DNA from: Micropterus salmoides
Taxonomy: Eukaryota; Chordata; Actinopteri; Centrarchiformes; Centrarchidae
Length of the DNA stretch: 64,000 nucleotides
Direction: 5' to 3'
Assembly (NCBI RefSeq): GCF_014851395.1
Contig: NW_024040707.1
Span: forward strand, 5,981,187-6,045,186
A program made the position numbers and the translations under genes. Below the pieces are notes generated by a model that was not told the DNA's origin, made no database searches, and worked only from the letters and a program-made list of their open reading frames with translations. This document shows, piece after piece, positions 25,219-38,135 of the stretch. The stretch's first letter is position 1, and every line of letters starts with the position of its first letter.

Positions 25219-25251
25219 TTGGACAGGAAGTGGGCTTCCTCTGCTTCCTGT
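25219..25251 (+). promoter_or_regulatory. Cluster of ETS-type motifs upstream of ccm2l
   Basis: Within 33 bp there is ACAGGAAGTG (25223-25232), an inverted CTTCCT (25235-25240) and an inverted CTTCCTGT (25244-25251). GGAAGT/ACTTCC cores are the binding sites of ETS factors, which drive most endothelial promoters, and mammalian CCM2L is endothelial-enriched. The cluster lies about 330 bp upstream of the ccm2l ATG, separated by a GT repeat. The role is inference. Confidence 0.4.
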
Positions 25252-25260
25252 TCTCTTCTC

Positions 25261-25261
<1 letters not shown>

Positions 25262-25335
<74 letters not shown>
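25262..25335. repeat. (GT)n microsatellite near the ccm2l start
   Basis: A pure GT tract of about 74 bp, the longest dinucleotide run in the window, ends about 250 bp before the ccm2l start codon. It probably lies in or next to the promoter or 5' UTR, where length polymorphism could matter. Confidence 0.97.
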
Positions 25336-25336
<1 letters not shown>

Positions 25337-25582
25337 CCCCAGGAGGGGTCTAAAAAGAACAATCAGTTTAGAAAGAGAACGAAAAAGAATGAAGCAGCTG
25401 AGACAGAAGTCGAACAGAGAGAGACAGAGAGACAGGAGGAGCAATGGAAAAAACAACTGAGAGACAGACACAAAGACAACAAAAGATAAACTGACACAAA
25501 AAATACATTCAGGAAGAGTGTGACCAGGACCAGGACTCAGCTGACCCAGAACAGGACCAATACAGAGGAGCACTGAACCACG

Positions 25583-25612
25583 ATGGACTATGAACCCAAG
25601 AAATCCAAGAAG
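25583..25612 (+). CDS. ccm2l: ccm2l exon 1 (start codon)
   Basis: This 30-bp coding exon starts ATG in the context ACCACGATGG and encodes MDYEPKKSKK. It is spliced in phase 0 at AAG|GTACGG. The Lys-rich start joined to GFVSP in the next exon matches the recalled starts of CCM2 and CCM2L. Confidence 0.88.
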
Positions 25613-27597
25613 GTACGGTAGCTTCTGTTCTGTGTCTGTGTTTTCACGTTTCAATGCAAATCTTATTTCATCATCCAACATCTTTATTATTTTGGATGTT
25701 ATTTCAAAAACAAAACAAGCTTGAGTAAAGTCACAGAGTAGATCAGTGTAATTGACCCTTTGACAAGCCCTGCCCCTTCCTTAGTTACAAATAAACAGGA
25801 GCAGTCACACCAGAATTTAGAATGACAACATGTACTTGCAAAATCACTGCATTTCAATGGAATCATGACCAATGAATTTTTAAATCTGTGTGAATTACCA
25901 ATGAATTCACACAGATTTACTTCTGTAAATCTGTGTGAATTCTTGTAAGCAATTTTACACTGTTGACCAATGGCGTACTGTTTCTTGACAGTGCTGACCT
26001 TTGAAGGAACAAGAGCCATAGAGTTCACGGTACAGGACACTATCATGACCATGACCATTGTGTGTTTCACCATCCAGTTTTATTTGTCCACCTCTTGCAG
26101 AGTACTGCTTCACAAAAGTGGAATTTGTAGATAATCGTGAAGCAGGAGTCAAACGTCTCAAAATACTTATTTTGAATAAACTGCATATTTATTATTGCTG
26201 ACTTGACAACTTGCACATGCAAAAACAACACCAAAGGTTACCCAGAACATTAAAAAGTGACGTCAAGGGGTCTTGATCAAGAGTCTATATGTGATGTCGT
26301 GGGCTAGCCTGTTAGCCATTAGTTCACCAGCTGCATTTTCCAATGACACAAGGATAAACTTCTGGTGTGACCAGGCCTTCTGAATGTGGCTCCTATGAAA
26401 ATCAACCAAAAAACCTGATGATTTATCTTAATTGTTTCAATTATTTAAAAACATTCTCTCATTAATAAGGAACATCTTCTAGACAGCTGGCTTCATATCT
26501 TCTAAAACAGCTAAGAAAAGAAATCATTTTATTAAAAAGAGTTTGAAAAATGTCATGCAAAGAGGAAAAAAGTAACAAAAAAGTATTAACTAACTCCATA
26601 GCACCTTGGTCTGACCTGGGCAGGTTGTTACATTAAGCACATTCATTACAAAATCCAATTATTTCCCTCCTTCTCATCAAAGGAACACTAGAACAAGAGG
26701 AAGAACAAAACTCATTTTAACCATCCTTTGTCTTTGTCCTTACAATTAAATTCAGCTGACTACTGAGATGTTCATCAGAAACTGGCCTCATTCTGATACG
26801 TAGAAATCTGTCCTTGTTATTATTCAAAAAGAAAGAAAAGACAGGTTTCTGATACTAAAACAAGCCAATTTTCTCTTTTTCAGTGTGCGTGTATGTGTTA
26901 TAATGTCTATTCTCCTTATGCCTTCCAGCCATAGTATATTAATGTGTGTTGGTATGTGTGTCAGTGGGTGTCTAACTGTGTGTTGTGTGTTGTCAGTGAG
27001 TCTCAGCAGGGAGCTGTCAGAGATCACTGCTCACCTGTCAATCACTGTTGGAACGGCCAAGGGGGTGTAATGCTACACACACACTTACACACACATTGTA
27101 TACTCAGGCATGTATGTGCGCACAAAATGTCTTCTATGAAATTCTTTTTCACATTCAAACCTATGATCTTATCTAATGATCTTAAATTTAAAGTTTGCCC
27201 CTAGGTCAGGGGGTCATTAAAATCAAAAGAGCTCATTCTCCAAGGACCAGGAATGTGTTCAAAAATGTTACTGACAATGTTGAGATGAAAAGTTTGACTT
27301 AATCTCACATTGCCAGACTTATCTCTGCACTTTGTGCACCAACGCTGGAGAAAGGTATGGCTGAACTCATTATCATTCTGGCATAGGTGTGTATTTCTTT
27401 AAACGAAATATCAATTGTGTTGGGCAGGAACCCAGGAAGCTGTGACTGTGTCCTTGCAAAATATTGTCAGATATCGGAAGGGGAGGAGAATTCTGACTGA
27501 AATAGTCAGCCAATGACTTAGTCTTAGTCTTCACTGCGTACTTCCTGTGAAGTATGGGAGTAAGTATTGACTACAAAAAATTTCCTTCTAATCCATC

Positions 27598-27642
<45 letters not shown>

Positions 27643-30600
27643 TCTATCTCCGTGTGTCTGCAGGGTTTTGTCTCTCCGATTAAGCGTCTGGTCTGGTCAA
27701 AATCTAGTCGCAGGCCGGTGGATCGAGGCAGCGTTTACCGCCGCCCGCTGCACACCGTCCCTCTCTACCCTCCGGACTACCTCATCCACCCTGAGAGGCT
27801 CATCTTCGACTACGTAGAGAAGGAGGTCAAGGTAGAACCTAAGATACAGAACAATACAACAAAGCATATTTAAGTCACCATGGACCTCATGACAACGTGA
27901 CCAGATACTTGACCTTTGACCTCTCATCTTAGTTCCTTGGTCACCTGACCTGGGTGTCGGTTTCACTGAACCCTTCCAGCCGAGACGAACTGCTACAACT
28001 ACTGGACACAGCCAGGGTTGGTCATCAACAATTAATCTATAACTAACAACTCTAAAGTCAGTTATTAACAACGGAGCTACAATGAAGCATTTCTGAGATT
28101 GGCGATGCACAACCAATTTATAACTAGAAAAATCTATCAAATCAATAACTACCCCCTTTTAAGTTAAGTAATTAAATAATGAACTAGTAATAAAAAAATA
28201 TCTAATCTTTACGTAATCACTGAGGTTAATTATCAAGAATCAATCTATAATAAATCACTGATGTAATTAGTAAACCTAACGATACCTTAACTGATCAACT
28301 TAGGGTATTGATGAATAAGACCTATAACCTATATACTATCCAGCAATGATGCTGACTGTAATCAATACCTAATCTATAACTAATCACTTCTGTGATTCAT
28401 CATCAATAATCTAAACTAACTAATCATAGCCAAATTTTGGAATCAGTGTTATATTGTTAGCTAAACTCTTGTAGGTTTAATGATCAATAAGCAGGAATTG
28501 ACAATTTAGCAAATGGATCAATGACATGACATGCATATTTTTGTGTCCGAGTGAATTCTTTTCTGTTGAAGTAATTTTAATCAATTTATTCTACAAAACC
28601 CGTTTTGAGTGAATACATTTTCACAACATTTTAATGATATATATATTTTTAATGTTGTGGCATCTAAAACTCCCAAAATGTCAGGTAGTGCAACCATCCG
28701 TGCAAATAAACTGATTAAGAAAAGATTTTAAATTGTGTTTTATGCATATTAAATTCAAAATAAAATACTGTGGTATGATGTTGTGTTTTAAACCTTTCAA
28801 ATAAACCAAATTTTACAAGTACCAATAGTTTTAAAGTTGCTGAGATAATTGAAAAACTTTTTATAAAAAGCTAAACCTTTATATCGAGTGAAAAGGTTTG
28901 TAAATCCCTTTCAAATAATGATAAAAATACCTATGTTTAACTTATAGTCAGACTGGTTCACTTTCCATGTCAGGTCGACAATAAATGTAATACTTGAAAA
29001 TTATTAATTTATCATAAAACCTTTTATTTAATCAAAACAATATATGTATGAACTTGCAATCAAAAGCAAAAGTTAATACAAGTTTCATACTATAAGCCTT
29101 TTTCATTTGAAATAAGTTGTAAAGTCAGGTGGTGCAACCAGTATGTCAGGTGGCGCAATTGCAAGGAAAGTTATTCTAAAGTGACTAATGTTTGGATTGA
29201 TAATTAAAACATTTGTTTTAAATTAAGAATTTTTACACTCTCTAAGCTTTTTCATGAGAATAGGTTGTGTTTACTAGCTTCAGAAGAGCTGCGTTCAATA
29301 CTACTAATTTAATAAGGCAAAAAAAATGAACACTAAACAGAAAACAGAACACACTAGGATACTTTTAAGGATAGAGAAATTTAATTAAACATAGCCATCC
29401 TGAAGTGTACACTGTGCAACTGTACTATCTAGTGAAATACAAGTATCGGATCAGGACTCGGAATTGGCAGATACTAAATATTAAATGACTGATTGGGGGC
29501 AAAAAAAGTGATCGGAACATCCCTATTTATAGTCATCTGAGGAGGAAGATAGAGGGAAAACTGTGAAACTCCCAATTAGCCAGCGGTCCAGAACAGCAAA
29601 AAGTGATGCAACAGTGGAAGTAAAACTAGTGAAAGCACAGGGAGAGGAACATTAAAAACACTGTTGTTCAATAACAATCTAATACAGTGTATCCATTGCA
29701 CTGTAGCCTATTCCAGTTGTTTACTGAATGTGATATCATGTATCCTGTTTTTAATCAGTTCATTACTTTTACTTCAGTAGAGACTGTTGATTAAAAAACC
29801 TAAAAAAAAAAAAAAATTGGAATTTTTCAGTATATTCGCTGTCAGTACTAATATGTTGTCAGGTGGTGCAACTGAACTGTCATGTGGTGCGACTAGCTAA
29901 AATATTGATTTAAACTGATAAATAATAGGTTAAAGCGAACATATGGTTTAAAACAATGATGATCATGGATACTGTATTGAAAACTTTGTATTTTTGTATA
30001 ATTATTTTTCCATCAATGGATGCTAAAGATACTAAATAACTGACCTCTAGAATACAATAATCTTAGATAATTGTAAATACAAAAGCAGAAGCACGAAATA
30101 ATAATTTCTTAAGCCTATAGACACTCTAGGGAATACTTGCTTATACTTGTTTATACACATAGTTCTAATTTCAGAAATATGAATTATATCCATTTAGAAA
30201 AGATTTTTTAAAAATACATTTTTAGAAGCTTTATATGTCATTGACCCAGTTATGCCAATGTTAGCAAATGATTATGTATTAATCACTTCAGGTCCAACAT
30301 TAATCTTGTTGAGAATATTACATGTGTGTGTGATTACTCATAAATTAATAATCTATAATTACATGTTCCTGTGTGTTGGTCAGTAGCAGCTGAAGGTGCT
30401 GCCACTGAAGACTAGTATGGATCAGGACTGTATCCTGAGTCTGTCTGCTCGCTGTCTGCTGCTGACGTGGAGAGACAACGAGAAGCTGCTGGTGAGGATT
30501 CCCACGCATGAGATTGCTGCTGCCTCCTACCTGAGAGACGACGCACTGCACCTGCTGGTCCTCAAGACAGGTGAGGACGTATGTGTGTTCCTTGGTTAAA

Positions 30601-33600
30601 TGCAAGATTTAATATTTCTTATTAAGACACTGGTTTATGTTATATTATGTTGTGCTTTTTATACTTGGAATATGGAAAATGAATAAAAATATATTTTTTC
30701 AAAGACAGTTAAGGACACACCTGTGTACATATTCAGTTACTGAATGACTGAGGACAAGCGATGCACTTTTTAAAAATGACGCTTTCATATCTCACTTGAC
30801 AAAAGAGAATATAGACAAGATGAAGAGCTCCTCATTCTCACTGTTTTGGTGATGTTTGCCTCAAAACTTAAGTGTTTAACACCCAGATGACAGGTTTGCT
30901 GGCAGATCTTGTCAGTTCTAGCTAGCTAGCATAGGCTAATGCTAACACTAAAACTCTGTAAGTAAGTTGAAAACTCTAGCTGACTCGTTTTAATGTTTTC
31001 ATCTGAATCGTTTTAAACGAGAACCCTGTAAAAGAGTCTTAAATATGCACTTGATGATTGCATATGTGATATTATGCTAAGGCTAAAGGTACATGTCCAG
31101 ATCATGATCAGTGGAAATAAAGGAGCACACTAGTATTTCAAGGTAAAACAAGTAAGCACTAGTACTATAGTTTGTGTCTTTTTTAAAAATGTAATTATAA
31201 TGACATCCCTCTAATGGTTTGGGTGCTTCAAACATAGTTTGACAAGCTGACAAGTTTCTCAAATGTCAACTTAATCTAATGCAAGTTTGGCTGAAGTTGC
31301 TGGAGAGTAAACTTTCCCAAACCAAGTTAAGAGCAGGACAGTGCCGCTATCATAAACTGTGATATTGCTTATCAGCGTCTTCTCTCCCACACAGCGGACG
31401 CGTCAGCCCTGAACAGGTATTTTTTAACATAACCTGTAACCTCACAAAATAATATAATTAGCTAGTAACATGCCTCTTGCTTTTGGAAGTAACGCTAGGT
31501 TACCACTGTATAGGTAGAACTGAAGAAGCCTTTTGGATGAGAAGCAATACGTCTTCAGGTATCTTCAACCAAGTCCAGCTGCCCTTGATAACCTTGGATA
31601 ATTGAGAATTTTCACAGATCCTACTGAAGGTAGATGCCACCCTCCAAACTCTTATGATACATGTGGAGAAATATAAGCTTAAATGTGGAGTAAGCGATTC
31701 TAATCCAATACACATATGTTTGTCCTCACAGTCCACTAGCTATCTGTTCTGTGCATGCCTGGATCCTGCCACACAACACTATTCCAGCCGTTCAAGCCAT
31801 GATTTGCGTGTCAGGTACATAGGTAATATGAAAATAACTTGCTCATGGACATTCAACATACTTTCTACTTCACCAAGATATGCTGTTGTTGTGATGTTAG
31901 CTAGTAGCAGGGGAGTTGGTGTGCTGGCTCAGGGTGCATTTCGTCCTCTCTGCATGTTAGCGGGGGTTTTTTTGTTGGTCTTTGAGACACAAAGAAACAT
32001 GTTGCACTTCATAAAGGTGTTCCCATTCGATTCTTCTCTGCTACACGGAAAATGAGTGGAAGCAAGTCTCACCATCCCCTATAAGGGACATGGACTTAAA
32101 AGGGTATTTTAAGGCTTAAAATTTAACACAACTCTAACCTGATAATATAGTTCAGGCCTTCATACATTAAAAAAAGCATTTTCAACAATTCAAAACATAA
32201 CATTTGTATAAATTTGATGGTTTACCTCTGTAATGCTGCATTCAGACCAAATGTGAATTTTCTCCTCGCAACGCTTTCTTCGCATGAGTAAATTCGCTGT
32301 AAGTGTTCTCACACAATGCGAAAAGGCGATTTAAACGCGATAACGTGAATAAACACAACTCGCCATACTACAGCTGTATGAACCTAAAGTAAACATTTTG
32401 CTGTGATAACTACAACATGATGCAGATTTATTAAACATATGAATGCATGCTTTGTCAGGACTGTCAGCAAGACAGCAGAACAACAATTTCTAAAACGTTT
32501 GTTTTCTGAATGGAGTTCAGATTGGCTATGCTATGCTAACTTGGTCACAGTAAAGTACAACGATAGCTGGAATAAAGTTACATACACATGTTTTCTGAAC
32601 TCACCAGGTATTTCAACCTCGCTTTCTTTTCTCCGAGCAATGTCCAGTTTTGTACGGTTTGTATATAAATATGAAGTAGTGCCAAACGACGCTAACAACA
32701 CTGGAACCGGATGTGCACGGAAGCTAGCTGCTGAGAAGCTCGAGTGAAGATAAATCAACATTGTAATCATAAAAGCTAAAGTAAAAAGCTAATTTAAGAA
32801 AAGCAGTTTACTCCGAGCTCCTCCCTCGAGCAAACGGCATAGTTGTCAGAGGAAAATCCAGTCCGACCACGGGTGTTTATTTGTCCAAAAGCTGGAGCGC
32901 TGCTCCCTGCTCCTCTAGCCCAAGTTTAGCAGTTCTCAGCCAGCCTGCAGATTTTCAGTCGCCCACTCTCCCTGGCCCTCTCCACACAACGCTCTGAAGC
33001 TGTCGGTGACGAACGGATATTCTCAACATTGATAGGCTATCGCGACTCAGCGTCATACGCATTTTTGTCGCTTGAGTTGAAAATATTCAACTCACGCACC
33101 GGCACCGCCCATGCTGCACCGCCCGACAGGAAATCGCGTATCTACGTGTCTTTGCATTAACTTTGTATGTAAACTCACCGCCCTGAATGCTCACTTCGCT
33201 TAGGTCCATAGAAGCTGCTTGCTGTGATTTCCGCTATTTTGAAAAGACAGAACATTTGCTTTGTAGGCCACACCGACATTTGTTTGACATCACAAGAAAG
33301 TCCAGGATGTTTTCTGTACAGCATCTAGATCAAACAGGCTACATGCAGCCTCAGTGTCATGAGGACAAAAATGAATTGCCAGGTCTCAGGAGGATATCAT
33401 GGTGTTTGTCACGGAAGTGGATTTTTTCAGAGTCGCTTACCTTACCTTAAACAGCCTTGCCTCGGTTGCTAAGCTATGATTGGACAGTCACTGTTTGGTT
33501 TTGTGGGAGTGAAACTTGGGAGGATGGGTCATCTCTTCTACTTAAAAATATGAGAATGACAGTGTACACATTTTTAAAAACCCTCATCCCACAGGTCTGA

Positions 33601-36600
33601 ACGTGGACACAGTGGTTGCCGGAGACGACAGCCTGGACAGGAAAAAAAACAACAGGCATAGATGGCCGACGTCAAACCATGAGCTGCAATGTTGACCCTC
33701 GGCCTGCAGGAGGCACAATGGAGCGACGACACACCATCTGTGGAGTCGACTGGAGGCCGTCACTGTCCAGGAGTAACCACGACAAAAACCAAAATGTGGA
33801 AAGAGGGGGAGGGGGAGAGAGAGGAGGGGGAGGAGGTGGAGGGGGAGAGAGAGGAGGAGGAGGGAGCTTAGAGAGGAAGAGAGTGGGAGGGAGCTGGGAG
33901 AGGAGGCAGCAAACACGTAAAACAGGAGGGAGCTGGGAGAACCGCAGAGCGAGACCCATGAGCGGGAGCTGGGGGGTGGGAGTAGGAGGAGGTGGTGGAG
34001 GGAGCTGGGAGAAGAGGCATGGGGGAGGAGGTGTTGGAGGAGGTGGGAGCTGGGAGAGGAGAGGAGGAGGTAGTGGAGGAGGTGGGAGCTGGGAGCGGCG
34101 CCAAGCCTGCACGGGGAAGCTGGGAACGGGGGAAGAGCTACGGCAGCTGGGAGAGGAGGAACCACAACCCACTGGAGCCGACGCCCTGCCCTGACGCATA
34201 CTGCAACCTGGTCATCCTGGCTGTGGAAAACAGGGTGGGTCACCTGATCTGCTGAAAGTTCATTTACTAACTACTTTATTACTTGCTTCAGGTTTTTGCA
34301 CACTTTTGTGGTCTACAACCTGACCCAAGCTAAGATTTTTCTACTTTTTTGTTTGTTTGAATTTCCAGGAGGATGGGGAAAACACTAGAATCAAACTAAT
34401 ATAATGCTTTCATATTTATGTTTGTGTGTTAAATAAAAAGCTGGAATCAGGATAAATTTAGCCTAGCTTAGCATAAAGACTGGAAGTAAGGGGAAACCGC
34501 TATCCTGTCTTTGTCCAAAGTATAAATAAATCAATTTTCTTTTTTCTGTTTGTGGACGGATTAAACAAACAAGATACAACGTTTTAATCAGGCTGCCTTT
34601 AGGGTGTATTTTCTTTTTAACTTTGGACAGAGCAAAGCTAGTTGTTGCCTGCCTGTTTCCAGTTATTATGCTAAACTTGGCTAACCATGTGCTGACTCCA
34701 CCTCCATACTTAACACACAGACATGACATGATAATCCATCTTCTCACCTCACTCTTAACTTTTATTTACAGACAGACAAAAGAAAAATGGCTATAAGTTT
34801 TAGTTTTGGACAAGCAAACATTTTGACCTGTTGATGGTGCTACATGAAAAGTTAGGGATCACCAACGTCATTATGACCCATTCAAATTGCATAACAATCC
34901 ATCTAATGGTGGTTGAGATACAGTATTTCAGTTAAATAACTAAACTAAAATGCTGGACCAACCAAAAACACCATCCCTGGAACTGTGCTGTTAGATACTA
35001 AAAACACACTTTGTGTATGAATGCTCAGCGTTTAACTTAAATACCACTGTGGACATCCAGTCCAGGATGATATTCAGACTCCAGAAAGAAAACAACAGGG
35101 ATGGGAAATAAACCTGTGAAAAGAGTACTTTCTTTGGGGTTCACAAATAATTTGGCTCACATGTTGGAACTGTAGAAAATAGGGCAACACACACTCGTAC
35201 TGAGATTCTGCATTGTTGCATAACATGAAGCATTGCATCACATTTACAGCAGAGAAGCTTTGTCATTTTATTTGTGTGTGTGTGGTGATAGGATATCCTC
35301 GTTCATTTTTGCCCATGTCCCCGGAGCATTAATTTGTTTGGATTGGCAGCATTAGTGTGTCATTGTATAACTGGCTCAGATGAAGCTTACAGACTCCAGT
35401 CATGTTTTACCACAACACCAGACTGCTGGCTTGGCTTACTACTTGAACATAGCACTAATCCATGCAACTGCTGCAGTGAAGCTGCTCACACAGTAGAACT
35501 TGTTTGGTAAACTCAGCAAAAGCGAAGGGGATAACCAGGTTTTAAACTACAGCAAAATTTTAATTAATAGCCCAGGCTTTTATTTGCTTTAATCACTGAA
35601 CTCACCCTGCTTATATTTAGAACAGGCCTTTCATTCTTTTCCGAGAAAGCTCGATGGGAAATAGGCTACTAACAAATTGTTTATTAATACAAAATTTAGG
35701 CTTTCCCATAACATATCAATTAGGAATCATTCATTTGATCTAGCTCAGAGAGACAGCCTACCTTAGAAAGGATGACAGCTGAAGGTTACCGTAGTTATTT
35801 CAACTAGGATTCATTTTAATTAAAAAACTTTTTGATTCTTTTGATCGGTGGACCCTTATGAACTAAAGTAATATAAATGATTAAGGTATCGACACATATT
35901 CGCATTTATGACCACTTCAAAGATCTGGAGCCACCACTTCTTTATCGTTTCTCTTGTTCCCCATGCCAGTAAATCTGAATGAATAATACTTTGGCGCTCA
36001 TGGTTCCCATAAAATGAACTGAATGATTGAATTGTGGAGAGTCTAACTGATCAAACGATGTGTAGCATGCCCAGACTGACAAAAGTTTAATCATTTATAT
36101 ATATGCACGGTCTAAGCAGCTTGGAACTGGCTCAAGAAAGCAACCCGGGGGGCTTTAAGAAATTTTATAAAAACCAGGCCCTGCATTTATTTGTCAAAAC
36201 GTGTAGCCACACCAGGCCAGTAAAGGGTCAAAACGTCTAATAGGGGCTCGGATTTTAATTACAGTTTTAGGGTACTAAGAGAGTTGAATGAGAAAGTAAT
36301 TTCTCTCCCTAGAAGGACGTCAACATAGCTGTGATGCCAGAGAAGGTCACAAATATTAATGACATGATAACTAATTCAGTGTAATAATAGCCTCTTTGCG
36401 TGTGTGTGTGTGTGTGTGTGTGCATGTAGGATGCTGCAGAGGAGTACTGTTCTCTGATCTGTCAGATGTTCCAGATCATTTACGGCCATCAGACGATCGA
36501 GTGTGTCGACAGAGCCGGGTTTCACCACTCCGTGCCGGATCGCTACTGGCTGCAGAGGAGTGAGTGACACTGTATGTCAACAGTAGAGCAAAGGAAAAAA

Positions 36601-38098
36601 ATTATTACAAGGTACAAGACAGGGTGGTATGATGAGATAAAGTGGTTAGTTCCCTTTATGCTAATTTAAATCTAATGAATTCATGGGCGGTCTTTGCTAC
36701 ACTTTCATAATCTGATGAAATTGAAGGATCTTTTTTCCCAGATATGTGTCAATGCTCCAGAAAAACAGCAATTTCATTAGCTTTCTTCTAGCACCACCCC
36801 CAGGAAAGAGTTTACATTCTTAGCTCCACTCCTGGTAAGGTTCTAAGAATAGCTGCAGTAAATCATCAGTATGATGTTTGTTCTGTCTCTGCAGTTTTAC
36901 TTAATCTCAATAACTTTAATGAACACGGTAGCCTCTATGAGAATGCTAGCGAGTTGTGAGTAGTAAACGATACAATTGTAATGCTCTTTTGGTCTGTGCA
37001 GGTGACAGCTGTCTGACTGACATGTCCTACAGCTATGATCCAGAGTTCAGCTGCTGCAGCTCATAGTGAGTAACATTTGACCCTGACTGGAGCACAATCC
37101 AGAGCAATACAGTGTGCTATCAGTTCACAGAATGTCCTGAATATCTTGACATTTTCTAACAGACGATCTGAAAACTTTTAACCAACTACATAAAATAATC
37201 TTATTGTCAGCTCCTCTATTCTATTGTTCAACTTCACAATAAAAGCCCAGAGGTCTGTTTTGGTCCCAGATGGATTACTTACAGTAAATCAGTAAATATG
37301 GAACAAAGATTAATAGGTTTTTTTTGCCATACTTTTTAGGCCACTGTAGCTAGCACACTAAATGTCAACTTACTGAGTGATTTACATTTGATCACCAACT
37401 GCTGTTAGCAATATTCAGTGATATTGCCCAACACATTTATCCATCTATCTATCCATTAATCTGTCTATTTTAGGTGACAGTCTCTCCCCCCTCACTCCTC
37501 TCTCTTTCTCAGTGACGGTTCCCAGGATGCCTTTGAGCTCTACTACAGTGAGACATACAGTGAGAGTTCGTCTGTTTCGCTGCAGGACTCCCATCGCAGT
37601 CTGGCGTCAGCCAGCGATGGAGGAGACAGTAACCCCGCCCTGCTGCTGATGCAGGAGTACATGATTACTGTGAGTGTGTGTGTGTGTGGGGGGGGGGATC
37701 AGGATTCCACTATACTTGTTGGGGGCGACAGCTTTGTAGGGACCAAAATGCTTAACCCCACAAGTTTAAAAGGCTTTTTGAGGGTCATGATTTGGTTTTA
37801 GGGTTATGGTTAAAATTAGGTTAAGGTTAGGCATGTAGTTGTGGTGGTTAAGGTTAGGGAAAGGGGCAAGGGGATGCATTATGTCAATGATGGTCCACAC
37901 AAACATAGTGACCCAAGGCTGTGTGTGTGTCTGTGTGTGTGTGAAGCTGCGTAACAAGCTGAGTCCGGTGGAGTTGCAGCACTTTGCGGTGTTGCTGAGA
38001 GAATACAGACTGGGATCAAACATCGACCACTTCTGCTCCGAGCTGCTGCAACTGTACGGAGACAACCGCAAGTTCCTGCTGATGGGTGAGAAAGAGAG

Positions 38099-38135
<37 letters not shown>

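Larger units (their letters stand above)
17741..25582. other. xkr7-ccm2l intergenic region
   Basis: About 7.8 kb of repeat-rich DNA. In order it holds a promoter-like module (18673-18745), a pyrimidine-rich stretch (18760-19240), a LINE fragment (19930-20960), a Tc1 remnant (21290-21985), microsatellites (22681-23600), unique AT-rich DNA (23700-24990), a dispersed repeat (25000-25075), more GT repeats, and an ETS-motif cluster just upstream of ccm2l. The TAGGGCTGACC-type end near 22570-22593 resembles a hAT-element end, but I did not resolve its partner. Confidence 0.7.
25613..27663 (+). other. ccm2l intron 1
   Basis: About 2.05 kb of mostly AT-rich DNA. It contains the alternating 15-mer inverted repeats at 25882-25941 and ends in a CT microsatellite that forms the polypyrimidine tract of the exon 2 acceptor. 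No gene is seen. Confidence 0.85.
30571..33594 (+). other. ccm2l intron 4 with transposon remnants
   Basis: This 3.0-kb intron contains a short dispersed repeat near 31499-31580 and a candidate miniature DNA transposon at about 32233-33198. The rest has no recognised feature. Confidence 0.75.

Noticed and set aside
25057..25681. Several open frames of Val/Cys or Thr/His repeats
   Set aside because: They are translations of the GT/CA microsatellites upstream of ccm2l.
33584..34243. Long Pro/Ser/Leu-rich minus-strand frames opposite ccm2l exon 5
   Set aside because: They are the antisense of a G-rich coding repeat; the + strand is conserved protein with splice sites.
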